Source: Zelopaecilomyces penicillatus (lineage: Eukaryota > Ascomycota > Sordariomycetes > Hypocreales > Pseudodiploosporaceae). Taken from it: a stretch of 64,000 nt of DNA. Below, piece after piece: positions 23,021 through 33,770 of the stretch. The stretch covers positions 1,872,501-1,936,500 of the forward strand of contig VCCP01000006.1 in assembly GCA_005765155.1 (NCBI GenBank), given 5' to 3'. Position numbers and translations under genes: made by a program. Within the stretch, counting starts at the first letter, position 1. Every line of letters starts with the position of its first letter. Below the pieces are notes generated by a model that worked only from the letters and a program-made list of their open reading frames with translations, was not told where the DNA came from and searched no databases.

Positions 23021-25256
23021 ATGTTGCTGAGGCTCCGTGGGCCAGATGGCATGGTACGGCTGACGGTTGAGCTGACCACGACCTTTGGCGACTTGGGGAA
23101 GCAGGTGAGGTTCTAGCGTACCTAGAGACTGTTCATGAGTTGGAGTTAACGAGCAATGACCATAGCTGTTATCCCAGCTGCCTGCCACGGTCGACCCTAC
23201 AACTATCACATTGTCAAACTCACCCAACGGCGGTGATTCGAAGAGGCTAGGAGATATTGCCAACTTCAAAGTCGGGCAGATTGGGTTGAAGTAGGCTGCA
23301 TTCCTCCGCTCCTTGGCCTCCCCTCACAAGATATTTGATAAAATCCACCTTTGAGTTGTTCCCTGTTCAAGTGTTTGGTCTGACGGATTTAATAGACATG
23401 GCGATCTTATCTTTCTCCACTATCAACATGCAGATGCCGCAAACAACACTGCCAACGGTGATGCGATCCCTCCTGTTACTGCCGCTAGACTTAGCGGCAA
23501 ACCTGTTTTGCCTACCGAGGACCTGCCAATAGCTCCGAAGCTCGAGCGAATATCAAAACCTTGGGAAGTTGTACGACAATCTGCGCTGGACGACCGATTA
23601 GATCGCTTAGATGGGAAAATCCCACGGGGAAAAGGCAGGATGTGTCGTCATGGCCCAAAAGGGATGTGTGACTATTGCCAACCCCAAGACCCCTTCGATC
23701 CGGTCTATCTCGCCGAGAAGAAGATAAAGTACCCCTCCTTTCACTCCCATCTACGCAAAATAAACTCTGCCACAAACAAACCTGAGCTTGGTAGCTCTTA
23801 TATACCTCCCCTAGTTGAACCCTATTATCGAGTTATGCACGACTGCCCAGCCGGCCACCCGCCATGGCCAGAAGGTATCTGCACAAAATGCCAGCCTAGC
23901 GCAATCACACTCAACCCACAAACATTCCGTATGATCGATCACGTTGAATTTGCCTCACCCTCAATTATCGACAACTTTATTGACACTTGGCGAAAAACCG
24001 GTGCTCAGCGCATAGGTTACCTGTACGGAAAGTATACCGAATACACTGAGGTTCCATTAGGCGTCAAGGCCATAGTTGAGGCTATCTATGAGCCTCCACA
24101 AGTCGATGAGATTGATGGTATTACTTCGAAACCCTGGGAAAACCAGAAGGATGTTGATGAGGTAGCAAAACTCTGTGGATTGGAACCGGTTGGCATCATT
24201 TGGACAGACTTGCTTGATTCAGGCCGTGGTGATGGCTCAGTTGTATGCAAACGTCATGCTGACTCATACTTTCTATCTGCTCTTGAGATATGCTTCTCGT
24301 CGAGGCTTCAGGCACAGCACCCAAAGGCCTCTAAATGGTGCGACACTGGCCGGTTTGGTTCTAATTTTGTAACCTGTGTCATATCTGGAAACGAGGATGG
24401 TGAGATTTCAATATCGTCTTATCAGATGTCAAATGAATCCGTCGAAATGGTACGAGCCGATATTGTTGAGCCGTCAGCAGACCCCAATGCTATGCTTGTT
24501 CGCAGCGAAGAGGAAGATGATGGCCCCGTCAGCCGCACAAGATACATCCCGGAGGTCTTTTATCGCAAGGTAAACGAGCACGGGGCCAATGTTCAGGAGA
24601 ATGCGAAGCCAGCTTTCCCAGTTGAATATCTTTTTGTTACTCTAACACATGGCTTCCCCGCGGAGCCCAAACCGATTTTCACCCAGACAGGATTCCCCAT
24701 CGAGAACCGAGAGTATATCGGCGAGAGCCAAGAGCACTCTGCATTGGCCAAGACTTTGAACTTTCGATCAGGTCAGCGGCCGAGCGAGAATGCTCAAGAG
24801 ATATCCAACTTCCATGTCCTTTGCTTTATTCACCAAATGGGCATATTATCAAAGGTTTGCAGTTACCCAACCAACCCACCAATCTATTTTTGTTTGGCCT
24901 ATTCCCTAGTCAGGATGATCCAAGCAACAGTCTGCTGATATGTGTCTACTTATGTGTATTAGGACGAGGAATCCCTCCTATGCCGTGTCGCTACGCAGCA
25001 TGATCTCGCCGATTCATTCCAACTTCGCTCTACAGAGGGTTGGCAGACACTTCAAGCCATTCTGAAATCGACCGGTGAGAGAATCCCCAAGCGTTCGCGA
25101 GGGCACGATGACGTTTCAGCCAAGTCATCATCTTCCTCTTTTTCTTCCTCTTCTTCATCGCTTCTTAATCACCTGCCTGTTCGCGACTCGGGTGAGCCAC
25201 TTGCTAAAAGGTTTGCTGCCTTCAGGCTGAACGAACGGCGTGCCTCGAGCAAATAG
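23021..25256 (+). CDS. npl4: Npl4, cofactor of Cdc48 in ubiquitin-dependent ERAD
   Basis: Exons 23021..23104, 23178..23290, 23396..24854 and 24963..25256 join in phase to 649 aa, normal for fungal Npl4. Npl4 pairs with Ufd1 to recruit Cdc48/p97 to polyubiquitinated clients, notably in ER-associated degradation. An N-terminal ubiquitin-like domain (about 1-80, ending LKHGDLIFLHY) is followed by the zf-NPL4 region (about 145-250) with MCRHGPKGMCDYC and HDCPAGHPPWPEGICTKC. From about 248 comes the Npl4/MPN-like domain (HVEFASPSIIDNFIDTWRKTG), a non-catalytic JAMM relative. The C-terminus has a Ser run before LAKRFAAFRLNERRASS. The first exon is 28 codons with an early ATG. Its divergent partner sec66 also acts at the ER. 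Confidence 0.95.
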
Positions 25257-26061
25257 CTAGATCCCAACTCGATTATAAAATTATATAAACCCTCCCGCTG
25301 AATTTATAATATGCCGTTGGGGGTCCATCGAAACTACGGGGCACATTTGGTGTACTGAATAGGCAAAGGGATCCGAGAACGGAGAGGAGGAACCTGAGGC
25401 AATGCGGCAGGGGTGGCATTTTTATAGCATTGCTGTTGACCGCGTGTGTGTGGAGGTGCGTTTGCCATGACCAAACAGACAAAAAACCGACGGCAAGGGG
25501 ACCGATCAACTGCATAGGGAAAAGCAATCTGGACATTTGAATCTCGATAGCCCGTTTCATAGCATAATGGCCTCACTGGGCTAAGGCTATGAGGAACCCT
25601 AGGAGCACAGTAGCATGGATAAATCATGGAGAATTGTGTTTGACAAATGCTTTAAAAAAGGGATAACTTTTTCTTCTTCATGCCATTCCATACTCCATCT
25701 ATCTACACTAAACTTAATGTAGAAAAAGCAAAATCTGCACCAGATCATGGCCTCCACCTCCCCCCCCTTTGCCAAAACCATGACAATGAATCAACCCCAT
25801 TGCGTTCGCTTCGCTTCGACAAAACGCCCAGTCTACCGCCTCCCAACAATGTCCTCAAGACGCTCACGGTCTAAATCAATGACCCTAAACCAAGAGTATA
25901 GGATTATAGAAAAGAGAAAAGAAAATTACAAGACAGAAAAGAGTTAGAATTAGAAACGCCAGCTCCGTTCATTTTCCAGAGGTATCCCAAAGGATTTAGC
26001 CGAGCAGAAAGCGGATGCAGTGCTCAGCATGGGTATCTTTTGTATGTTGTCTGGGCTGCAC
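25257..26061. other. Convergent intergenic region between npl4 and the CPSase gene
   Basis: About 0.8 kb lying between two stop codons, so mainly 3' UTR sequence. An A-rich stretch runs near 25900-25945. No RNA gene or coding potential was recognised. Confidence 0.6.
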
Positions 26062-29000
26062 TTATAGCGGCTTGCCGCCAAGAAAGTCGGACCACCGGCG
26101 AACCTCGGAGGGAATGCCCTTTTCACGAGGAAGCTTCTCGTTCATGCATTGAGCAAAGAGAATTGCAGTCTGTAACTAGGTTAGAAAAACCGCGCTTGAG
26201 AATGTAAAGGGGGCGAGAAGTGGTTACATACCTTGGGCTCCATGAATAGAGGCACACCAAAATCGACAGCATTTCGGCGCATAACATAGTCGACATCCAG
26301 AGTCGTCTTACCACGAGCCTTAGCTAGGTTGAATACACCGCGGATGTCGTACTTCTGGAACACTTCTCGAAGAGCTCGCTTGTCCTCGGTGGGGAACTCG
26401 ATGACTTCAACCTCAACATTGTGCTTGCTGGTTGATTCTAAGAATTTCTTGACGTCGTTGCTCGCAGCATACATCTTGTAGCCGAGAGGGGCCACGAAGT
26501 CAGCGACCTGTGTCAACCACTTCTCGTTGACCTCACCACCAAACAGCAGGCCCTCACCAGGCTCAGGCATACGGAAGTTCATGGTGGACTGAAGAGAGGA
26601 CCAGTACGCCTCAACCAAGTCCTTACCAAAACACGCAATCTCACCAGTAGAAGACATCTCGACGCCAAGGAATGGATCAGCGCCAGCGAGACGAGTCCAA
26701 GAGAATTGAGGAACCTTGGTGGCGACATAATCTCGCTTGACAGCCATGAGATCGGTAGCTTCGGGGACATTCTTGCCAACAAGGGCCTTGGTAGCGACAT
26801 CAATGAAGTTTGTGCCAAGGACCTTGCTGACGAAAGGGAAAGATCGCGAAGCACGGAGGTTGCACTCGATGACCTTAAGAAGAGGCTCGCCCCCCTCAGG
26901 GTTTTCAGCCTTGATGATTTGCATGTTGAAAGGTCCTGTAATTTTCCAGGCCTTGGCAACCTTTTGCGCAATCTCCTTGACACGCTCCATGATGGATGCC
27001 TCAAGGTTAGCGGGAGGGAGAACAAGAGTGGCATCACCAGAATGGACACCAGCCTGCTCAACGTGCTCACTGACGGCATGGATAATTAGTTCACCCTTGG
27101 AAGCAACACCATCCACGTCAATCTCCTCAGCGCCCTCAATGAACTTAGAAATAACAACAGGGTGATCAGGAGAAACATTGCTGGCTGCCTCAAGCTTTTC
27201 CTTGAGATCCTCTTGGCTTCGAATGACAGTCATGGCGGCACCGGACAACACGTAGCTCGGTCGAACCAGTACGGGATATCCAACCTCCTCGGCAAAGGCC
27301 TCAGCAGCCTTGACCGAAGTAAGCTCTTTCCACGCAGGCTGATCAATGCCGATGCTATCGAGAATCTCAGAGAACTTTTGACGATCCTCTGCCTTGTCGA
27401 TATCCTTGGGATCAGTTCCGAGCACCTTGGCACCACCAGTCTCCTGTAGACGAAGAGCGATGTTCTGAGGCAATTGGCCACCGACAGAAACGACAACTCC
27501 AGAAGCATTCTCGAGCTCGTAAATGTCCATGACTCGCTCATAGCTCAGCTCTTCGAAGTACAACTTGTCCGCAGTATCGAAATCAGTCGAATAAGTCTCA
27601 GGATTGTAGTTGATCATGACAGTCTTCTCACCCATGGCTCGAAGTGCCTGAGTGGCACTGACGGCACACCAATCAAACTCGACGGAACTTCCAATTCGGT
27701 AGACACCGCTGCCAAGAATAACTGTGCCTTTGTCCTCGAAAGTAACGTCGTGAGTGGAGCCATTGTACGTAGTATACAGATAATTAGTATCAGCAGGGAA
27801 CTCGGCGGCCAAAGTATCGATCTTCTTAACCCATGGGCGGATGTTGAAGCTCAATCGCTTAGCTCGCACTTCGTCTTCGGTGCTCTTGACAGCATTGGAG
27901 ATCTGCCTATCTGAGAAACCCATCTTCTTAGCCTGCAGAAGCTGATCTTTAGTCAGAGCCTGGAGACTGCCGCTGGCTTCTAACTCGCGGGTGCAATCCA
28001 CAATGTTTTGCAGCTTGTACAGGAACCATTTATCAATCTTGGTCAACTCATGAACCTTTTCGACGGAATAGTTCTCGTGAAGCATGGCCTGGCCAACGGC
28101 AAGCCATCGGCGATCAGTGGGATTTTGTAGCTCGAAGTCAAGATCATCAAACTTGTCGCCCTGGAAACCAACAAATCTGGGATCGACTTGTCGGATGGCC
28201 TTCTGGAAAGACTCTTCAAAAGTTCGGCCAATAGCCATGACTTCACCCACAGACTTCATGGCACTGCCAATATCGCGCTTTACGTGCTGGAACTTGGAAA
28301 GATCCCATCGGGGAATCTTTGTGACAATGTAATCCAAAGAGGGCTCAAAGTTGGCGGTAGTTGTCTTGGTGACAGCATTGGGTAATTCTGGCAGGCTGTG
28401 ACCCAACCCAATCTTGGCAGCGGTATAAGCCAAGGGGTAGCCTGTGGCTTTCGACGCTAGAGCAGATGATCGCGAAAGACGGGCATTGACTTCAATGACG
28501 CGGTAGTCGAGACCATCAGGCTGCAAGGCGTATTGAACATTGCACTCGCCGACGACACCTAAATGACGGACGATCTTGATAGCGGCAGACCGCAGCATGT
28601 GATACTCCTCATCGCTCAGTGTCTGACTGGGTGCTACCACGATGGAGTCACCGGTATGAATACCAAGGGGATCGAAGTTTTCCATGTTGCAGACGGTGAT
28701 GCAGTTATTATTAGCATCCCGAACAACCTCGTACTCCACTTCCTTCCATCCTTTGAGAGACTTTTCAACGAGAATCTGAGGGGACAGGGTGAGTGAACGA
28801 GCGGCCATGTTGCGGAGTTCCTCCTCATTGTTGGCGAAGCCGGAGCCAAGACCACCAAGTGCATAGGCAGCACGGACAATAATGGGGTATCCGATCTTCT
28901 CAGCGGCGCCAATGGCTTCATCCACAGTGCCTACGGCAAAGGATTTAGCGATGGGAATGTTGATCTCATCGAGAGCCTTTGCGAATAGGTCACGATCCTC

Positions 29001-29852
29001 GCTAAGCTCCAAGGTTCGAACGCTGGTTCCCAGAACCTTTACTCCGTACTTTTCAAACAAGCCCAAACGCTGCATCTCGACGCCCAAATTCAAAGCGGTC
29101 TGACCGCCAAATGACAAGAAAATACCATCTGGCTTCTCCTTTTCGATCACATACGTAACATATTCGGGAGTAACGGGCAAGTAGTAAACCTCATCGGCCA
29201 GACTGTGGTTGGTTTGGATGGTTGCGATGTTGGGGTTGATGAGGACTGATTTGACACCAGCCTCCTTCAGGGCTTTTAGAGCTTGTGAACCTGCATTGGG
29301 AAACGCCCTGTTAGTTCATCGCCTCAGTTGAAGAGTTTTCTATCAGTTTATGCTCCTTTGTCCCAAGTTCCCTTGTCCTTGACTCTAGACGAAGAGGGAG
29401 CGTAGGTTTGGTGATTGATTCGCAATCTTGGCACCGACACCGCCATCACACCGGGGTTCAAGTGCACAAAAAGAAAAAGGCGCTAGAGAAGTCAAAAACT
29501 TACCAGAATAATCGAATTCACCAGCTTGGCCAATTGCCAGACCGCCACTGCCAATAACCAGCACCTTCTTGACATCTACTTTCTGTTTGGGCTTAATTAC
29601 ACCGCTGTCTAGGTAAGCCTTGGGGTTGGGGGCTGACTGGGCTGTGGCGGATGAATAAGGTCGGACCACGGTGATTGTGCCCAGCCGTTTTGATTGTGTG
29701 AGCTGGAGCGAAGGTCGGAATTGAGGGTTGAGGGAAGTCGTGGTTAGTGATCGGGATGAGAGAGCTCGTGGAAGAGCTCGTGGGAGCTGGCGAGCATTTC
29801 GGAGCAGCATCGGAGCTCGCGCAGCCAGCGCGGTCGACATGGTGGCTGGCAT
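26062..29852 (-). CDS. cpa2: Carbamoyl-phosphate synthase, arginine-specific large subunit (mitochondrial)
   Basis: On the minus strand, exons 29852..29504, 29290..26232 and 26169..26062 join to 1171 aa. The enzyme makes carbamoyl phosphate from bicarbonate, ammonia (channelled from the glutaminase small subunit) and 2 ATP for arginine synthesis. The Arg/Ser/Ala-rich N-terminus lacking acidic residues (MPATMSTALAARAPMLLRNA) is a mitochondrial presequence, pointing to the arg-specific form (Neurospora arg-3 type) rather than the cytosolic URA2/CAD type; no dihydroorotase or ATCase domain is fused. The core starts KVLVIGSGGLAIGQAGEFDYSG and holds two ATP-grasp halves, then an MGS-like C-terminal domain ending FLGGKPL. 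The first intron splits the Gly of FDYSG. No arginine attenuator peptide is expected, since it belongs to the small-subunit gene. Confidence 0.96.
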
Positions 29853-31520
29853 TGTAGCTGGAAGATTGGAGAGGTTGCAAGAGGATCAATGCTGTAAGTG
29901 CACTGTCCCTCAAGCAGCTTGACCCTTTCAAATGCCAATTGACTCCTAGAGATGGTGTTTGGGGGAGGGAGAGAAGAGCGGGAGGCAGGAAAAAAAGTTG
30001 AAGGGTATGGACGAGTCAAGAGAGTGAGTGACTCTTGGCCCTCTCTCAGGACTAAATAGTGGGGGAAGGAACGGGAAGGAGTCGCGGTGACTGGACGGCT
30101 GGCAGACTGGCAGGCAGGCTGGTTGGCTGGCTGGTTGGCTGGCTGCAGATATCGGAGGGAATGGCGTAGGAGCAATATTGACCAACCGCCGATTCGGGAG
30201 CTTCAAGCAGCCAGATACGATAGCGAACCAGCCCGACTGCCGGAAGGGTGCTGTCATGCTGACCGTTTGTTGAGGGGTCCCCAACGACAGGGTACTTATA
30301 AAGTACCCTTGCTAGCAGCACCACAGCACGCTGCATCTACGTATTCACGAGGTATCTACCAATGCCGGCCGAGAGCACCATCACGATGCAACCCTGGATC
30401 TGACGTTACAGCGTTACAGAGGGGGTACTGTAGATGCTGCGCCTATAATTACGATTTCATTCACTGGCAGAGTGCAAGCAAAGCTCACCAGACAGAGAAA
30501 GATTCCAGCGCCTGATGTTTGTTTTTTTCTTTCTTCTTTCATTGGGCAGCCGACACACTGGTTCTCCTATCCCTTGAGTGAGGAAAGTCTTGGAAACTCC
30601 ACAACACTTGGTCTTTTTTTTTGTTGCTGTTTTGCTTTTGCTAGTGTCCGTTCAGCATTCCCCACCAAGAAAAAAAAAACAGAAATCGGAGCCCGATCTG
30701 GGACGAATGACTGGAGAATGACACACACACCAAGAGAGAACGGAGCAGTTGCGGAGGCCCAGCCGGCCCAAGCGCCGACAGTCCGCTCTTTTGGCTCATC
30801 AATGATTAATTGCTACTAGTACTTAACTAGTAGCTGACAGGTAGGACGTAGGTTGAAAGTGAACTTGAATTTTTAGATGCGATTGATTGGGTGAATAGTA
30901 GGGGTGCAAAATTTGCAAACAGAGCATGTCTATTCCATTGAGTTACCTTGAGTTGTATGGGCTGTTGCCTCCACGCATCTCAAACTACAAAAGAGCTTTG
31001 AATAGCGTTTCTAATATTGTAATTTCAATGCATCAAACTCCCGATGGCGAACATTAGTAGAATGTTGGTGGGTGGAAATGAGACCATGAAGTCGGTGCAG
31101 AGTCCGATGGCGGTCACTGGAGCAAGATCCAAGTCACATTTACCAATACGGATAAAAAAATGCAAGTGAACAGTTCACTGAGATGGACAGATAACCCAAG
31201 CAGCAGATACCCCATGAACTAGCAACAAAAACTAGACTGCGAATTCTGTAATTAAGATTGAAAGCTAATATTGTGCTTGTTACGCCTGTTGTTACTGCAA
31301 CAAAAAGTGGTCACAGAAGCGTCAGTTGAGAGTTCAGCTTGCGTAATTCACTTACCGTTCACAAACTGTCAAGATGCAAGCACATCATTTAATATATTTA
31401 ATGAACTTCAATATCCCCATTCAATCCAGTTTAACTTCACAATTAGAGAGATGATTTGCAAATTTTGAGCATCAGCACGATGTGCCTGGACCTTGCGTGT
31501 AGGAAAGCGTCACTGGTCTG
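29853..31520. other. Intergenic region upstream of the CPSase gene
   Basis: About 1.7 kb with promoters for the leftward CPSase gene and the rightward small gene at 31792. It contains a GGCTGGTT-type repeat at about 30095-30145 and A- and T-runs near 30525 and 30610-30680. No gene is supported. Confidence 0.55.
30095..30145 (+). repeat. Imperfect GGCTGGTT/GGCAGACT tandem repeat
   Basis: Repeated GGCTGG, GGCAGG and GGTTGG words follow one another for about 50 bp, about 250 bp upstream of the CPSase start. The complementary strand has the same CCAACCAGCC type of run seen near 19460 and 62720 in this window. Confidence 0.7.
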
Positions 31521-31552
31521 CCCCCCCCCCCCCCCCCCCCCCCACCCCCCCC
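31521..31552 (+). repeat. Poly-C tract, (C)23 A (C)8
   Basis: Twenty-three C, one A and eight more C, 20 bp before a CCAAT/TATAAGA pair. It is a G-quadruplex/i-motif candidate on its two strands, and its exact length may be a sequencing or assembly estimate. Confidence 0.9.
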
Positions 31553-31566
31553 TTCTCCAAATTCAC

Positions 31567-31577
31567 CCAATATAAGA
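31567..31577 (+). promoter_or_regulatory. CCAAT and TATA-like box before the MGCC gene
   Basis: CCAAT at 31567-31571 runs into TATAAGA at 31571-31577, about 215 bp before the ATG at 31792. The position is plausible for a core promoter. Confidence 0.45.
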
Positions 31578-31791
31578 CCAGAATTGTCGTTGTAAAAATA
31601 TGAATGAATGTAGAATACAATCATGATTGTTCAACTTTTTGCAATGCTTATAAGAAATATCTGTAAGGAGTTCTTTCTCTTACCATCTCTTCTTGTTCTA
31701 TCTCGCATTGATACCATTACCCAAAGTCCCAAGAACTATCTCGTCTCCTATCCTCCATATCCGCGACTTGTCAAAATCGAAAACCCCTTCG

Positions 31792-32490
31792 ATGGGTTGC
31801 TGTGAAGGCATCTTATCCGCCAATAAAACCAAAAATCGGGAAAGTTGCAATCAAGTCTCGGTCGAACGTCTCAAGCATAAAATGGCCTGCGACGCTTGCG
31901 AATCTCAAAGACGTCCTGCCATGTTCCGGCAGGCGCCGACTCGACACACATGTACTGACCAGAGACGAGCAGCTCCTGCGCTTAAACGCGCTCCCCATAT
32001 AGGCAGGTCACTTTATAAAGAGTATAGCAAGATGCCAGCTCAGCCGCTCAAACGTGCTCAACATGGAACCCGCTCCCTTCATACAGCATATAGTCAGCAA
32101 TCAGCGGGCTCATCTCATACTCAAGGCAGCACTGCAACATCAGTTCGGGTAGATCCATCTACTTCCGCCTCCCACAACCGACCATCAGTGGCAGGGTTCG
32201 AAGCTGCTCGACGGATCGCCGCCCGCCCATCCAATATCATAACTTCTGCTCGCCAGACAGCACAACGATCTTCTAAGGACTCTGAAACTGCGATAAATCT
32301 CCCAAGACAAAACCGAGGGCAACAAACCCCTTTAAAGACCCCTGTGAGTGGTGTGGGGCAGCGCTTCAACTCAATCACGGAATCCATCAACAAGCTTGGG
32401 CGAGATATCAGAGATGGACTACCACTGAAGAAAAAGAAATCGGACAGTTCTTTTGTCTGCGCCAAGGCTCGCGAGATTGAACGAGACTGA
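31792..32490 (+). CDS. Putative N-myristoylated basic protein (MGCC), unknown function
   Basis: A single-exon ORF of 232 aa if it starts at the MGCC methionine. It also stays open upstream to 31693, which would give 265 aa. MGCCEG fits the N-myristoylation signal (Gly2, small residue at 6), with adjacent Cys suited to palmitoylation, so membrane anchoring is inferred and favours the 31792 start. The rest is basic, Ser/Arg/Gln-rich and disordered-looking. A 20-residue unit occurs twice in tandem: APALKRAPHIGRSLYKEYSK and AQPLKRAQHGTRSLHTAYSQ. A Lys cluster (LKKKKSD) lies near the C-terminus. I recognise no family. It could be a fast-evolving gene or a chance ORF; the CCAAT/TATA upstream mildly supports expression. 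It converges on the Mpo1 gene. Confidence 0.5.
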   Translation: MGCCEGILSANKTKNRESCNQVSVERLKHKMACDACESQRRPAMFRQAPTRHTCTDQRRAAPALKRAPHIGRSLYKEYSKMPAQPLKRAQHGTRSLHTAYSQQSAGSSHTQGSTATSVRVDPSTSASHNRPSVAGFEAARRIAARPSNIITSARQTAQRSSKDSETAINLPRQNRGQQTPLKTPVSGVGQRFNSITESINKLGRDIRDGLPLKKKKSDSSFVCAKAREIERD

Positions 32491-33062
32491 AAAGGTATGG
32501 ATGTGAATAAATTGCTTTGTAGACTGAAGCGAGTTCCTAACCCTCCTTATTTTTCGTCCTTCTTTGCCATGTATCCACCCCTTACAGTCAGCCTTTATGG
32601 TTTGTTAGGTAACAATGATTTCATTCATCACATTCTCCTCCATCATACAAATATTAGGTAGTGTGTCAACTTCTTCACACATTTTCGTACATTGCAAAGC
32701 TCCAGCGATGAAAAGTCTCGGCTGAAATAACAGAACGCTGGGATGTTGATGACAGCGTAGTATAGATTTAGAACCCCTCGTGACGAAATGAGAGGGGGGT
32801 GTTTCCCTTGCGTCGCATAATGACGTAGGGTTGGGTCGGTTTTGTTATGTGATAGTGTAGATAATTCCGTGCAGAATATAGATAGTCGGTTGCCCATCTG
32901 CTTCGTAGTGATCCCAGTCAGGCGAGTTGAGAACAGCACCATCAATAACTACAAACGGGCACTCGAAGATCAACGTCAAGCCATCGTTATAGACTCTCGT
33001 CCCACGGTAACCGTGAAAGAGCCCGTGTTGCGAGGTCTGCATCTGCGAGGATGTTTTTCAAT
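32491..33062. other. Convergent intergenic region
   Basis: About 0.57 kb between the stop codons of the MGCC gene and the Mpo1 gene, presumably 3' UTRs. Nothing recognisable was seen. Confidence 0.55.
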
Positions 33063-33770
33063 TTACTGAGCTTTGCCGTTCTTGGCCTTGAATTTGGAGA
33101 TTTCATGTTGAACGGCTCTGCTGACACGAGCCTGGAGCTCAGGACGGTAACCAAGCATGAAGAGGGTCTCCAACCAGACAAACATGGGCGCAAGGAACAA
33201 GGCCTGGACTAAGTTGTCTAGCAGAGCTGGAGCGCGGCCCTCAAAGGCACCATGGCCGATGAACTGTGCGACCCAGCTAACCAGGTGAATGGCAAGGGCG
33301 TATTGAAAAGTCGATGTTGAGTCCTGTAAGCGAAGATAGTTGGCCCCAGCCGTGCTAGCCAGGCAAAAGGCAGCCAGAACAAAGCCGGCCACCGGCTCTA
33401 GAAGCAAGTATAGCGATGCGTAAAGGAATGCAAAGATGGTTCCAAGATTAAGTTCCAGATACGGAATAGTGATCCAGTCCGGAGTGTGAATGAGGGTACC
33501 AGTGTATGTGGCCTAAGCGTAAGAGTGTATGAGAGGTGAGAAACTCTTGACGGGGAGTAGAAGTCAGCAGCGGGAACACCCGCACTTACCATTGCAAAGC
33601 CCGAAATCAAGATGAGTGGCACGCAGACCATATGGATGGCCACGTTGACCGAATTATGGTGGTAGGCACCATACTGAAAAAAGAGTCAGTTTGACCGGGA
33701 AACTGCGAGGTAAAACGTCTCTAGATTGCGCGCTTACAAAGGTCAAGTGCTTCTCCAGATCGAGGGACAT
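33063..33770 (-). CDS. mpo1: Mpo1-type 2-hydroxy fatty acid dioxygenase (DUF962)
   Basis: On the minus strand, exons 33770..33738, 33673..33590 and 33512..33063 join in phase to 188 aa. The yeast homologue Mpo1 (YGL010w) is an ER-membrane Fe(II) dioxygenase that shortens 2-hydroxy fatty acids by one carbon in phytosphingosine breakdown. Family features are the start MSLDLEKHLTFYGAYHHN, the conserved His-containing blocks HHNSVNVAIHMV and HLVSWVAQFIGHGAFEGRAP, and about four hydrophobic segments expected to span the ER membrane. The first exon codes for only 11 residues. The C-terminus is basic (ISKFKAKNGKAQ). Confidence 0.9.

Noticed and set aside
29853..30500. Possible arginine attenuator upstream peptide before the CPSase gene
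   Set aside because: The attenuator belongs to the small-subunit gene (arg-2/CPA1); no short ORF with that pattern was found here.
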